From Scybalousia_A sp052170555 (GTDB taxonomy: Bacteria > Bacteroidota > Bacteroidia > Bacteroidales > P3), in assembly GCA_052170555.1 (NCBI GenBank), contig JBQNAI010000008.1, positions 25,718 to 89,717 of the forward strand: 64,000 nucleotides of DNA. The letters are read 5' to 3'. Numbering within the stretch: the first letter of the stretch is position 1; the number at the start of each line of letters is the position of its first letter. The translations under genes and the position numbers were made by a program. This document shows, piece by piece, positions 17,083-25,296 of the stretch. The notes beneath the pieces are model-generated. The model had not been told where the DNA came from. It worked only from the letters and a program-made list of their open reading frames with translations, and did no database searches.

Positions 17083-17392
17083 AGGATGTGCTGAATGATT
17101 TACAACAGGTTTATTTTACCACCGACAAATGTAGGGGGATTTTTTTTAATTTTATCGTATCCCTATCCTTGTACAGTTATTCGTATATGAGAGGAGTATT
17201 TATCTTGGTTTTGCATCACAGAGATAATAAACTCCTCTCAATTTATAGAAAACTTAAAAGTCAAGACGACTTCATTTATAAAATTTAAGATATAGTACTA
17301 ATATTACAAATATATTGAATAATAAAATACGAGCAGAAAAAAAATATTTATTTCTTCTGCTCATATAATCAGGTTGTATGTAATATTCTTAC
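17083..17392. other. Intergenic region beyond the IS remnant
   Basis: About 310 bases. It may contain the outer edge of the old insertion. A plus-strand open frame here (to 17288) has no recognisable features. The last part holds the oadB terminator. Confidence 0.5.
17331..17362 (-). terminator. Probable terminator of the methylmalonyl-CoA decarboxylase operon
   Basis: Arms GAGCAGAAAAAA (17331-17342) and TTTCTTCTGCTC (17351-17362) pair with one mismatch. The minus-strand continuation is T-rich. It lies about 30 bases past the oadB stop. Confidence 0.65.
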
Positions 17393-18565
17393 CTATTTTA
17401 AGAATGCAAGCAGTATACCTGCAGCCACGGCAGAACCTATCACTCCTGAAACATTCGGACCCATAGCATGCATCAATAAATAATTAGTCTTGTCATACTC
17501 CATACCTATTGCATTAGACACACGTGCCGAATCCGGTACTGCACTTACACCAGAATTACCAATAAGAGGATTAATTTTATTATTGTCTTTTAGAAATAAA
17601 TTCATACATTTTACAAAAAGTACTCCAAATGTTGTTGCTATCACAAAAGAGAATGCTCCTAAGAAAAATATACCTATGCTTTTTGCTGTCAAAAATGTGG
17701 TAGCCTGTGTAGAGCAACCCACAGTTAAACCGATAAGTATAGTCGCTATATTGATAATGGAGTTAGAAGCTTCTGTCGCAAGTCTTTTGGTAACTCCAGA
17801 TTCTTTTAATAAATTACCGAAGAATAACATTCCCAATAAAGGAATGCCTGACGGGACAATCATACATGTTAGGAGTAAACCTATTATAGGAAAAATAATT
17901 TTTTCTGTCTTTGACACCTGACGAGGAGACTTCATTCTAATGATTCTTTCTTTCTTTGTTGTCAATAATCTCATTATTGGAGGTTGTATAACAGGAACAA
18001 GTGCCATATAGGAATATGCAGACACTGCTATTGCTCCCATAAGTTCAGGTGCTAATTGAGATGAAATAAATATGGCGGTTGGACCATCTGCTCCACCGAT
18101 TATTCCTATTGCTCCTGCTTCGTGGGGAGCAAATCCCAGTCCCAATGCGGCACTATATGCAGCAAAAATTCCAAATTGAGCGGCTGCTCCTATCCACATC
18201 AACTTTGGATTAGACAGAAGTGCTGAAAAATCAGTCATGGCCCCGATACCCAAAAATATCAATGGTGGGTACCAGCCATTCTGCACTCCATGGTACAGAT
18301 AATGCAGTACCGAGCCATCTTCGTATATGCCAATTTTCAACCCAGGAAAGAAAGGAATATTTCCTATCAACATTCCAAATCCGATAGGAACCAAAAGCAA
18401 AGGCTCATATTCCTTCTTTATTCCCAAGAATATAAATAAGCATCCAATAAGTATCATAATAATATGCCCAATAGTAAAGTGAGCAAATGAAGTGTAATTT
18501 AAAAACTGTATAAATTGACTTTGGACAAAATCCAAAAAGTTTATTTGTGCATCAACTAATATCAT
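17393..18565 (-). CDS. oadB: Na+-translocating decarboxylase beta subunit
   Basis: 390 residues with about nine to eleven membrane helices. The hallmark segments are GGADGPTAIFIS (with the essential Asp), IMRLLTTKKERIIRM, and NPLIGNSGVSAVPDSARVSN. The subunit releases CO2 from carboxybiotin and couples this to export of two Na+. The family is shared by oxaloacetate, glutaconyl-CoA and methylmalonyl-CoA decarboxylases. The neighbouring mce and mmdA point to methylmalonyl-CoA. It follows the biotin-carrier gene by 3 bases. Confidence 0.95.
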   Translation of the reverse strand: MILVDAQINFLDFVQSQFIQFLNYTSFAHFTIGHIIMILIGCLFIFLGIKKEYEPLLLVPIGFGMLIGNIPFFPGLKIGIYEDGSVLHYLYHGVQNGWYPPLIFLGIGAMTDFSALLSNPKLMWIGAAAQFGIFAAYSAALGLGFAPHEAGAIGIIGGADGPTAIFISSQLAPELMGAIAVSAYSYMALVPVIQPPIMRLLTTKKERIIRMKSPRQVSKTEKIIFPIIGLLLTCMIVPSGIPLLGMLFFGNLLKESGVTKRLATEASNSIINIATILIGLTVGCSTQATTFLTAKSIGIFFLGAFSFVIATTFGVLFVKCMNLFLKDNNKINPLIGNSGVSAVPDSARVSNAIGMEYDKTNYLLMHAMGPNVSGVIGSAVAAGILLAFLK

Positions 18566-18568
18566 AAT

Positions 18569-19003
18569 TTAGCCTCCTATCGTTACCAGGATGTCTCCTT
18601 CCATTATTACATCCCCTTTTCTAACTCTAACATCCTTAATAATACCTTCTTTATCCGCTTTTATCTCATTTTCCATCTTCATAGCCTCTAAGAGAACAAG
18701 TTTTTGTCCCTCTTTGACTGTATCACCTATATTTACGAATACATCTAAAATTGTGCCGGGTAAAGGAGATTTTATGGAAGATGTATTTGTAGTCACTGAT
18801 GAATTAACACTTATCTTTGGTGCATTGGCAACAGGTTTAGAGCTATTGATAATAGATATTGTTTTCGGTTTTTGTCTTACTTCTCTATCTACTTCTACGG
18901 TGTATGGGGTACCATTAAGTTCTAATTCTATTGTTGGTCCTTCTACATTATTGATATCAACAGAATATGTATTGCCATTTATTTTAAATTTATAGTTTTT
19001 CAT
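18569..19003 (-). CDS. mmdC: Biotin carboxyl carrier subunit (methylmalonyl-CoA decarboxylase gamma-type)
   Basis: 144 residues. The last 70 form a biotinyl domain with EAMKMEN (biotinylated K109). A Ser/Thr/Pro/Lys-rich hinge (about 44-78) and an N-terminal beta region like those of other Bacteroidetes carriers precede it. It carries CO2 from the carboxyltransferase MmdA to OadB. The gene lies between oadG and oadB in the operon. The Pro/Ala-rich linker of many carriers is here poor in Ala and richer in Ser/Thr/Asn, in keeping with the low GC. Confidence 0.93.
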   Translation of the reverse strand: MKNYKFKINGNTYSVDINNVEGPTIELELNGTPYTVEVDREVRQKPKTISIINSSKPVANAPKISVNSSVTTNTSSIKSPLPGTILDVFVNIGDTVKEGQKLVLLEAMKMENEIKADKEGIIKDVRVRKGDVIMEGDILVTIGG

Positions 19004-19056
19004 TATCCTAAAAATATTTTAACAATTATATTTCTCCAATTACTTGTTTTATATTA

Positions 19057-19977
19057 TTATTTGCGTTTATAAATATTCATATTATGTAGTTTGCTACTCC
19101 AAGGAGAATAACGTTTTTCCACTTTGACAATCGTCAAAATTGTATTTTCTTCATCGTGTAATTCGTCGTTATACAAATGTATAGCAGTTGAAATTGCCGC
19201 TAAGACCTCTCCCGAGAGATTGCCTCCTGCTTTAAATTCTCGAACTGCATCTTTACGTTCTTGTTTATCAGGGATACTCTCCTTTGCCTTTTTTCTTTGG
19301 GCTGAACGTAAGGCATGTGCAAATCCCATCAAAACAATAGATATAACTACTAAGGCGAAAAATACTGTACTCATTGCAATAGCTGCCAATCCTACTCCTG
19401 TAGCGTCATGTTTTGCTATTTCTTCGGATTTTTTAGGGACATTATAATTGAAATATGCAGCTTTAGAGGAAGAAACACTATCTATATGGATGTTAGAGAA
19501 GCCATCGGTACAATCCAAATCGAATACATTATATCCTGATGGACTTTGACCTGCTATATATAGATGTTTTGTTTGTTTATCATAAGAAAAAGCTGATGCA
19601 GATCCAACGAATTTTAATGAGGTATAGATGTTATTGCCTTCTAAATCTACTATTTTTATGTAACAGGAATCCCTATTAGAAGCAAGAAAAACCATATACT
19701 GTTCGTAGATTGCAATACTTTTGGGGCGGTAGATAAATTGAATATCATGTCTCCCTTCAGTTTGATCAATCAATATTGATTTTATTACCTTAAATCCATC
19801 AGAGGTACGATTTAGTATATTTATAGTATTCTCAGGTTCGTCTATAACCGCCATGGTTTGTGATTTAGTATCCACTGCAAAAGATTGTGGAATAAGGGGA
19901 TCGTCTTGTGCGAAACTCTTTATTCCCATTAATATAAAACATGTTGCAATGAATATTTTTCTTATAAATTTACTCAT
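19057..19977 (-). CDS. OadG-family decarboxylase subunit with exported propeller-like N-terminal domain
   Basis: 306 residues. A signal peptide (1-23, ...IKSFAQ) is followed by about 165 residues with short repeated beta motifs (KSIAIYEQYMVFLAS, IKIVDLEGNNIYTS, KHLYIAGQSPSGYNVFDLD), resembling blades of a propeller. One membrane helix (about 196-220) follows, and then a charged cytoplasmic tail. The helix plus tail is the normal OadG/MmdD part, which anchors the alpha subunit and aids assembly. Typical OadG is under 120 residues. The large periplasmic domain is extra and its function is unknown. The position between mmdA and the carrier gene supports the call. Confidence 0.75.
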   Translation of the reverse strand: MSKFIRKIFIATCFILMGIKSFAQDDPLIPQSFAVDTKSQTMAVIDEPENTINILNRTSDGFKVIKSILIDQTEGRHDIQFIYRPKSIAIYEQYMVFLASNRDSCYIKIVDLEGNNIYTSLKFVGSASAFSYDKQTKHLYIAGQSPSGYNVFDLDCTDGFSNIHIDSVSSSKAAYFNYNVPKKSEEIAKHDATGVGLAAIAMSTVFFALVVISIVLMGFAHALRSAQRKKAKESIPDKQERKDAVREFKAGGNLSGEVLAAISTAIHLYNDELHDEENTILTIVKVEKRYSPWSSKLHNMNIYKRK

Positions 19978-20000
19978 TATTATACTACGTTTAAATATTA

Positions 20001-21560
20001 TTATAGTGGGATATTATCATGTTTTTTCATAGGATTATTATCCTTTTTTGTAGATAAAGCTTGTAATGCCCTAATAACACGAAAACGTGTATTGCGAGGT
20101 TCTATAACATCGTCGATATAACCATATTTGGCTGCATTATAAGGATTAGCAAACTTGTCATTGTATTCTTGCTCTTTCTCCGCAATAAATTTAGCTTTTT
20201 GTTCATCATCTTCTATTGATTTTAACTCATTTCCATATAGGATGGCGGTAGCACCACTTGCTCCCATAACTGCAATTTGCGCAGTAGGCCAAGCATAATT
20301 AATATCTCCACGAAGTTGTTTGCAAGACATGACATCATGTGCTCCTCCATAGGATTTTCTAAGTGTAACGGTAACTTTGGGAACTGTTGCTTCGCCGTAA
20401 GCAAATAAAAATTTAGCTCCGTGAAGAATGATACCACCATACTCTTGTCCTGTACCCGGTAAGAAGCCAGGAACATCAACCAATGTAACTACAGGAATAT
20501 TGAAAGCATCACAAAATCGAACAAATCTTGCCCCTTTTCTTGAAGCATTAATATCCAAAACACCAGCCATAAAATTTGGTTGATTAGCTACAATTCCAAC
20601 ACTCATACCGTTGAAGTGTGCGAATCCAACAACTATATTGGGTGCAAATTTTTCGTGAACTTCAAAAAAGTTTCCATCATCAACAATAGCAGTAATAACA
20701 TCTTTAATGTTATAAGGTTGGTTAGGGTTTTCGGGAATAATACTATTAAGGGTGTCTTCTAAACGATCTATTGGGTCATTACAATCGATTAAAGGAGCTT
20801 CTTCTAAGTTATTAGAAGGAAGAAAAGATATTAATCGTCTTATTTTTTGTAATCCTTCTTGTTCATTTTCTACAACAAAATGAGCAACTCCACTCTTGCA
20901 TGCATGGATATTTGCCCCTCCCAAGTCAGCATCAGTAACATCTTCTCCCGTAACAGTTTTTACAACTTTTGGTCCTGTAACGAACATATAAGAATTTTCT
21001 TTGCTCATCATAATAAAGTCTGTCAAGGCAGGAGAATATACTGCTCCCCCGGCACATGGACCAAATATGGCACTTATCTGAGGAATAACACCACTTGCTA
21101 ATATATTACGTTCAAATATTTCAGCGTAACCAGCTAACGAATTTACACCTTCTTGAATACGAGCTCCTCCCGAGTCGTTCAATCCAATAACAGGTGCTCC
21201 CACTTTCATAGCTTGATCCATAACTTTACAAATCTTTTTCGCGAAACTTTCACTTAGAGAACCTCCAAAGACGGTGAAATCTTGCGAAAAAACATATACA
21301 AGTCTTCCCTCAATTGTTCCGTAACCTGTGACAACACCATCAGACAGAAACTCTTTTTTTTCCATTCCGAAGTTTGTGCAACGATGTGTTACAAACATAT
21401 CAAATTCTTCAAAACTTCCTTCGTCCAAGAGTTGTTCTATCCTTTCTCTTGCTGTTAATTTGCCTTTGGCATGTTGGGATTCTATTCGTTTTTCTCCTCC
21501 ACCAAGTTTTGCTTCTATCCTGAGATCAAGCAATTGTTTTATCTTTTCTTCAAAAGCCAT
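20001..21560 (-). CDS. mmdA: Methylmalonyl-CoA decarboxylase alpha subunit (carboxyltransferase)
   Basis: 519 residues, the usual length for acyl-CoA carboxyltransferases. It carries GKLTARERIEQLLDEGSFEE, the oxyanion segments NDSGGARIQEGV and GPCAGGAVYSPALTD, and near the C-terminus FLPGTGQEYGG and KSYGGAHDVMSC. The same fold serves propionyl-CoA carboxylase beta. The operon with oadB and oadG, and the lack of a biotin carboxylase gene, favour decarboxylation of (S)-methylmalonyl-CoA to propionyl-CoA with Na+ export. It begins 15 bases after mce. Confidence 0.95.
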   Translation of the reverse strand: MAFEEKIKQLLDLRIEAKLGGGEKRIESQHAKGKLTARERIEQLLDEGSFEEFDMFVTHRCTNFGMEKKEFLSDGVVTGYGTIEGRLVYVFSQDFTVFGGSLSESFAKKICKVMDQAMKVGAPVIGLNDSGGARIQEGVNSLAGYAEIFERNILASGVIPQISAIFGPCAGGAVYSPALTDFIMMSKENSYMFVTGPKVVKTVTGEDVTDADLGGANIHACKSGVAHFVVENEQEGLQKIRRLISFLPSNNLEEAPLIDCNDPIDRLEDTLNSIIPENPNQPYNIKDVITAIVDDGNFFEVHEKFAPNIVVGFAHFNGMSVGIVANQPNFMAGVLDINASRKGARFVRFCDAFNIPVVTLVDVPGFLPGTGQEYGGIILHGAKFLFAYGEATVPKVTVTLRKSYGGAHDVMSCKQLRGDINYAWPTAQIAVMGASGATAILYGNELKSIEDDEQKAKFIAEKEQEYNDKFANPYNAAKYGYIDDVIEPRNTRFRVIRALQALSTKKDNNPMKKHDNIPL

Positions 21561-21575
21561 AATGATAAAGTTTTT

Positions 21576-21980
21576 TTATTTTTTGCAACATAATTCTGTT
21601 AGTACTCCAAAAGTAGACTTTGGATGTAAAAATCCTATCATCAGTCCTTCCGCTCCCTGTCTAGAATGTTCATCAATCAGCCGTACCCCTTTATCTTTTG
21701 AATCTTGAAGAGCAGTATCAGTATCTTCAACTGCAAAAGCAATATGATGAACACCTGCACCTTTTTTCTCTATGAACTTAGCGATAGGGCTATCCTCACT
21801 AGTTGCTTCCAATAACTCAATTTTTACTTCCCCTATTTTCAGAAAAGCTGTTTTAACTTTTTGATCTGCTACTTCTTCTATGTTATAGCATTTCAATCCT
21901 ATTATGTTTTCCCAATATTTGATAGCTTCCTCCAAGTTTTCAACAGCTATCCCGATGTGTTCAATGTGTGTAGGTCTCAT
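21576..21980 (-). CDS. mce: Methylmalonyl-CoA epimerase
   Basis: 134 residues, normal for the family. The vicinal-oxygen-chelate metal ligands are visible: THIEHIGIAVENLEEAI at the start (His), VHHIAFAVED in the middle (His) and the later LTELCCKK (Glu). It converts (R)- to (S)-methylmalonyl-CoA, feeding the decarboxylase encoded directly downstream. It is first in the five-gene operon mce-mmdA-oadG-mmdC-oadB. Confidence 0.96.
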   Translation of the reverse strand: MRPTHIEHIGIAVENLEEAIKYWENIIGLKCYNIEEVADQKVKTAFLKIGEVKIELLEATSEDSPIAKFIEKKGAGVHHIAFAVEDTDTALQDSKDKGVRLIDEHSRQGAEGLMIGFLHPKSTFGVLTELCCKK

Positions 21981-22067
21981 TATCTTTAAAAAAATTTTAA
22001 TTAGTTTTTTTGATATATCTGAAAGTATTTATAAAATTAATTATTTTTTCAGACAAATATTTTGCTC

Positions 22068-23075
22068 TTATTTATTTAAACTGTATACAATGCCCTCTAA
22101 TTGCATCAATAAATCTCGTTTGGATCTTTTGGGAGAATATAGAAAACAATCTATCATTACAAAATCTTTCGTTATAGGATTTTGAAAAGCATAATTGATA
22201 AAAGGACCTCCCATAAAATCACCGAATAATCGCCAAAGTCCCCTATTTTCTACCATAACTATGCCATTAATATTTACAGTATCAGTATAAATGGAAAATC
22301 TTTCCTCTGTACCCATGTAAGAATCTTTTGTAGGACCTGAAATATTTTGTTTAGCAATTTGATTTCTTATATCTATTATTTTGTTTTTAGCAAATAATTC
22401 TTTGCTTGTGAAGGGTTGTTTGTGTATCATTATGTTGAAACTTTCGTCCTTTGTTTCTTTACGTATCCAAAGAAAATCCGTACTTTTTTTTGCAAAATAG
22501 AAATCAGAAGGTATTGTAATATGGAAGTTAAAATCTCTCTCAATTTGTTCTGTTAACTCTATATTTTCATCTTTTTTGAAAGTGTTGTAAATTTTGAGAT
22601 GCTCATTAGTATAAAATTGCTTTTTGATGTTTTGGTAAAACCTATCAAGTATTGTAAATAAAGAGTCTCTATTGTCCACCATTAACTTGTACACTGCTTG
22701 GGGAAAAACACGTCTATTGACTTCTTTATACATCTTGTTGGGGTTGCCAATTTTATAATCAATTACTAGAATATTCCTATGTTTTTGTAACATATCCGAA
22801 TGAATGAAACCTTCATTCCTGATGTACACTACATCAAATAAAGATTCGTCTTGGTTTAATCCTTGCTGAGGAATTTCAAATCTTTTTTCTATAAAATCCT
22901 TCAATTCTCCTCTATAAATTTCTTCGTTAGCCACGATGAGCATCTCCAATGTTTTCCCTCCTGAAGCGGGCAAACCACCATTAAGTTCCTTGATGGCGGA
23001 ATTTTTGTATTTACATGCTGACAATAATGTGCCAATAACTATTACAATAAATAGAGATATATAATTAAGTTTCAT
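22068..23075 (-). CDS. DUF4837 family lipoprotein
   Basis: 335 residues. The N-terminus has a lipoprotein signal (LLSAC, lipidated C21). The body matches the Bacteroidetes DUF4837 family: GGLPASGGKTLEMLIVANEEIYRG near the start, then FNIMIHKQPF, and the C-terminal RGLWRLFGDFMGGPFINYAF. The function of the family is unknown and its members are envelope-anchored. It lies upstream of mce with an 87-base gap. A minus-strand TATCTTTG box (23100-23107) precedes it without a matching -33 box. Confidence 0.88.
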   Translation of the reverse strand: MKLNYISLFIVIVIGTLLSACKYKNSAIKELNGGLPASGGKTLEMLIVANEEIYRGELKDFIEKRFEIPQQGLNQDESLFDVVYIRNEGFIHSDMLQKHRNILVIDYKIGNPNKMYKEVNRRVFPQAVYKLMVDNRDSLFTILDRFYQNIKKQFYTNEHLKIYNTFKKDENIELTEQIERDFNFHITIPSDFYFAKKSTDFLWIRKETKDESFNIMIHKQPFTSKELFAKNKIIDIRNQIAKQNISGPTKDSYMGTEERFSIYTDTVNINGIVMVENRGLWRLFGDFMGGPFINYAFQNPITKDFVMIDCFLYSPKRSKRDLLMQLEGIVYSLNK

Positions 23076-23142
23076 AATATCAAATTATTTAAGAAATCGC
23101 AAAGATACAAATATTTTTTTTATTGAAATTTTTTCGTCAAAA

Positions 23143-24894
23143 TTATTTTTTTGATAATACCATATCATTACATTCATTCTTGGTATTACTTTTGTTTATA
23201 AACAATTGTTTTAAAAATTCTGTACATTCTTCAAATGTTCTGAAAGTATGATTTTTAGGTACTGTTTCGGGGATTAATCTTGTTGAAGTCAGCATGTATA
23301 AAGGTTGGGGTTGAATTATTGTCATTAGAACTAAGATACTTTTTGCTTGTAAATCTTTGATAGCGGTTTCCATCGCATATAGACCCGATTGGTCAATAAA
23401 GTTGACTAATCGCATCCGAATAATAACAATTTTTACATTGTCTGGGATATTATGCATTATTTCTTGAAAACGTGTAATAGAGCCAAAGAAAATAGGACCG
23501 TTTAATCGTTGGATATATATTTTTTGTTTGATATTTTCGGGAATACACTTCTCATCTTGCCATGGAGACTCTTTATCAAAATAAGTCATTTCTGTGGAGG
23601 AATAAGAGCCTTCCACCAAATCACCTGCTCTTTTCATAAACAGTACACAAGCAATAAGCATACCTATGCCAACAGCAGTTAATAAATCTACAAAAACAGT
23701 TATAACAAACACAACAATCAATACTACAGCATCAGCTTTTGGTATCCTCAATAAGTCTTTGAATCCCTTCATGTCTATTATATCCCAACCAACAGTTATA
23801 AGAATTCCTGATAAAACAGATAATGGAACATATTTTACCAAAGAACCTACTCCCAATAGCACAGCTAATAGGAATAATGCGTGAATCATACCACTTATTT
23901 GTGTTCTTCCGCCAGTTTTTACGTTGACAACCGTTCTCATTGTTGCTCCCGCACCTGGTAAGCCACAGAAAAAACTTGCAATAGCGTTACCAATACCTTG
24001 TCCAATCAATTCTTTGTTGGAATTATGTTTTGTTTTGGTGATATTATCTGCAACTACGGATGTTAGAAGAGTATCTATGCTACCCAGACCAGCCAAAGTA
24101 AGGCCCGGAATGATAGAATTTTTCAACATTATTGTCCAATTAATATTAGATAAATCAACTGCTCGTTTCAGAAAAAATGGTACTGGCAAACCAGAAGGGA
24201 CTGTACCTATTGTCATTGATTGATCTATATTGCATAGCACTGCAATAGTGCTCATAACTATCAAAGCAACTAATGTAGATGGGATTTTTTTTGTAATGAA
24301 AGGAAAAAATCTAATTATAGCAATAGTTCCTAATCCTAGTAATAGTGCAGTAGAAGAAAAGCCTTTCATAATAGCCGAAGGAAAATTTAGAATCAATCTT
24401 ATCATATCTCCATTTGATTTTGTACCTATTAAAGGGTATAATTGTTGAATAATTATTATAATTCCTATGCCGCTCATAAAACCACTTAATACAGGATATG
24501 GGATATAGCGTACATATTTGCCGATTTTAATCAAACCGAAAACAATCTGAAACAGACCGCATAGAATACCTGCCAAGGACATAGATACTATAACCGTAGA
24601 GATATTTCCTCCACTTGACGTCCATGCTCCGCTTATCAGTGAAGCCGTGATAACTGTCATGGGACCGGTCGGACCTGAAATCTGAGAATGAGTTCCCCCG
24701 AATAGAGATGCAAGAAAGCCTAACATTGTTGCACCCGTTAATCCAACTAATGCTCCGATGGAAGTGGCGGAAGGATTATTGATACCGCTAAAAGCCTGTA
24801 TTCCAAATGCTAATGCCAATGGTAGAGCAACAATACCAGCTGTTACTCCTCCAAAAACATCCCCTTTGATATTACTTGTGTTGATAAATTTCAT
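23143..24894 (-). CDS. SulP family anion transporter with STAS domain
   Basis: 583 residues. About twelve membrane helices carry GGVTAGIVALPLALAFGIQAFSG near the N-terminus and GGTHSQISGPTGPMTVITAS (the anion-site region). A cytoplasmic STAS domain (about 455-560) contains IVIIRMRLVNFIDQSGL. Relatives move sulfate, bicarbonate or dicarboxylates. The PTGPMT region and size fit bacterial SulP permeases, but the substrate is not determined. The gene is divergent from the S8 protease. Confidence 0.92.
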   Translation of the reverse strand: MKFINTSNIKGDVFGGVTAGIVALPLALAFGIQAFSGINNPSATSIGALVGLTGATMLGFLASLFGGTHSQISGPTGPMTVITASLISGAWTSSGGNISTVIVSMSLAGILCGLFQIVFGLIKIGKYVRYIPYPVLSGFMSGIGIIIIIQQLYPLIGTKSNGDMIRLILNFPSAIMKGFSSTALLLGLGTIAIIRFFPFITKKIPSTLVALIVMSTIAVLCNIDQSMTIGTVPSGLPVPFFLKRAVDLSNINWTIMLKNSIIPGLTLAGLGSIDTLLTSVVADNITKTKHNSNKELIGQGIGNAIASFFCGLPGAGATMRTVVNVKTGGRTQISGMIHALFLLAVLLGVGSLVKYVPLSVLSGILITVGWDIIDMKGFKDLLRIPKADAVVLIVVFVITVFVDLLTAVGIGMLIACVLFMKRAGDLVEGSYSSTEMTYFDKESPWQDEKCIPENIKQKIYIQRLNGPIFFGSITRFQEIMHNIPDNVKIVIIRMRLVNFIDQSGLYAMETAIKDLQAKSILVLMTIIQPQPLYMLTSTRLIPETVPKNHTFRTFEECTEFLKQLFINKSNTKNECNDMVLSKK

Positions 24895-25242
24895 AGGTAT
24901 TTGTATTTTGCTATTAAAGTGCTTTATGTACTTTACATGTGTAACACTACCCTTGCAAAATTACGAAAATATTATTTATTGACATAATATTCTCTTTTTG
25001 AAAGTATTTTTGTAAAATAAGAGGATAATTTTGTTTAGATGATTTGGAATTAAGTTTTAGACAGTCTAAACAAAATTAATTTGAATGATTTTTAAATTAT
25101 TTATCAGTGTTATAGATTTGTCATTATGAATTCCAAAGCCTTTATCAAAGCTATTAAAACTTTATGATATTTTGATATAACTGCATAATATATTGATTTA
25201 CTTTTGTAAAGATTTACTCGTTTAAATAAAAATACTATTTGT
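24895..25242. other. Divergent intergenic region with inverted repeat
   Basis: About 350 bases between the SulP and S8 protease genes. It holds a perfect 13-bp inverted repeat at 25027-25039 and 25065-25077 (AATTTTGTTTAGA and its complement). A smaller palindrome, TTTAGA-CAG-TCTAAA, overlaps the right arm. A TAATTTTG box on the minus strand (24956-24963) could belong to the SulP promoter but lacks a -33 partner. Short open frames here look non-coding. Confidence 0.55.
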
Positions 25243-25272
25243 TTGGTGTTAAGAAAAATATTCATAATTTTG
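25243..25272 (+). promoter_or_regulatory. Bacteroidetes-type promoter of the S8 protease gene
   Basis: TTG (25243-25245), 19 bp, TAATTTTG (25265-25272), 24 bases before the ATG. Confidence 0.8.
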
Positions 25273-25296
25273 CAAACAGAAATATAGCGTTTAGTT

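Noticed and set aside
17088..17288. Plus-strand open frame of 66 codons
   Set aside because: No homologous features, no promoter; likely chance frame beside the insertion remnant.
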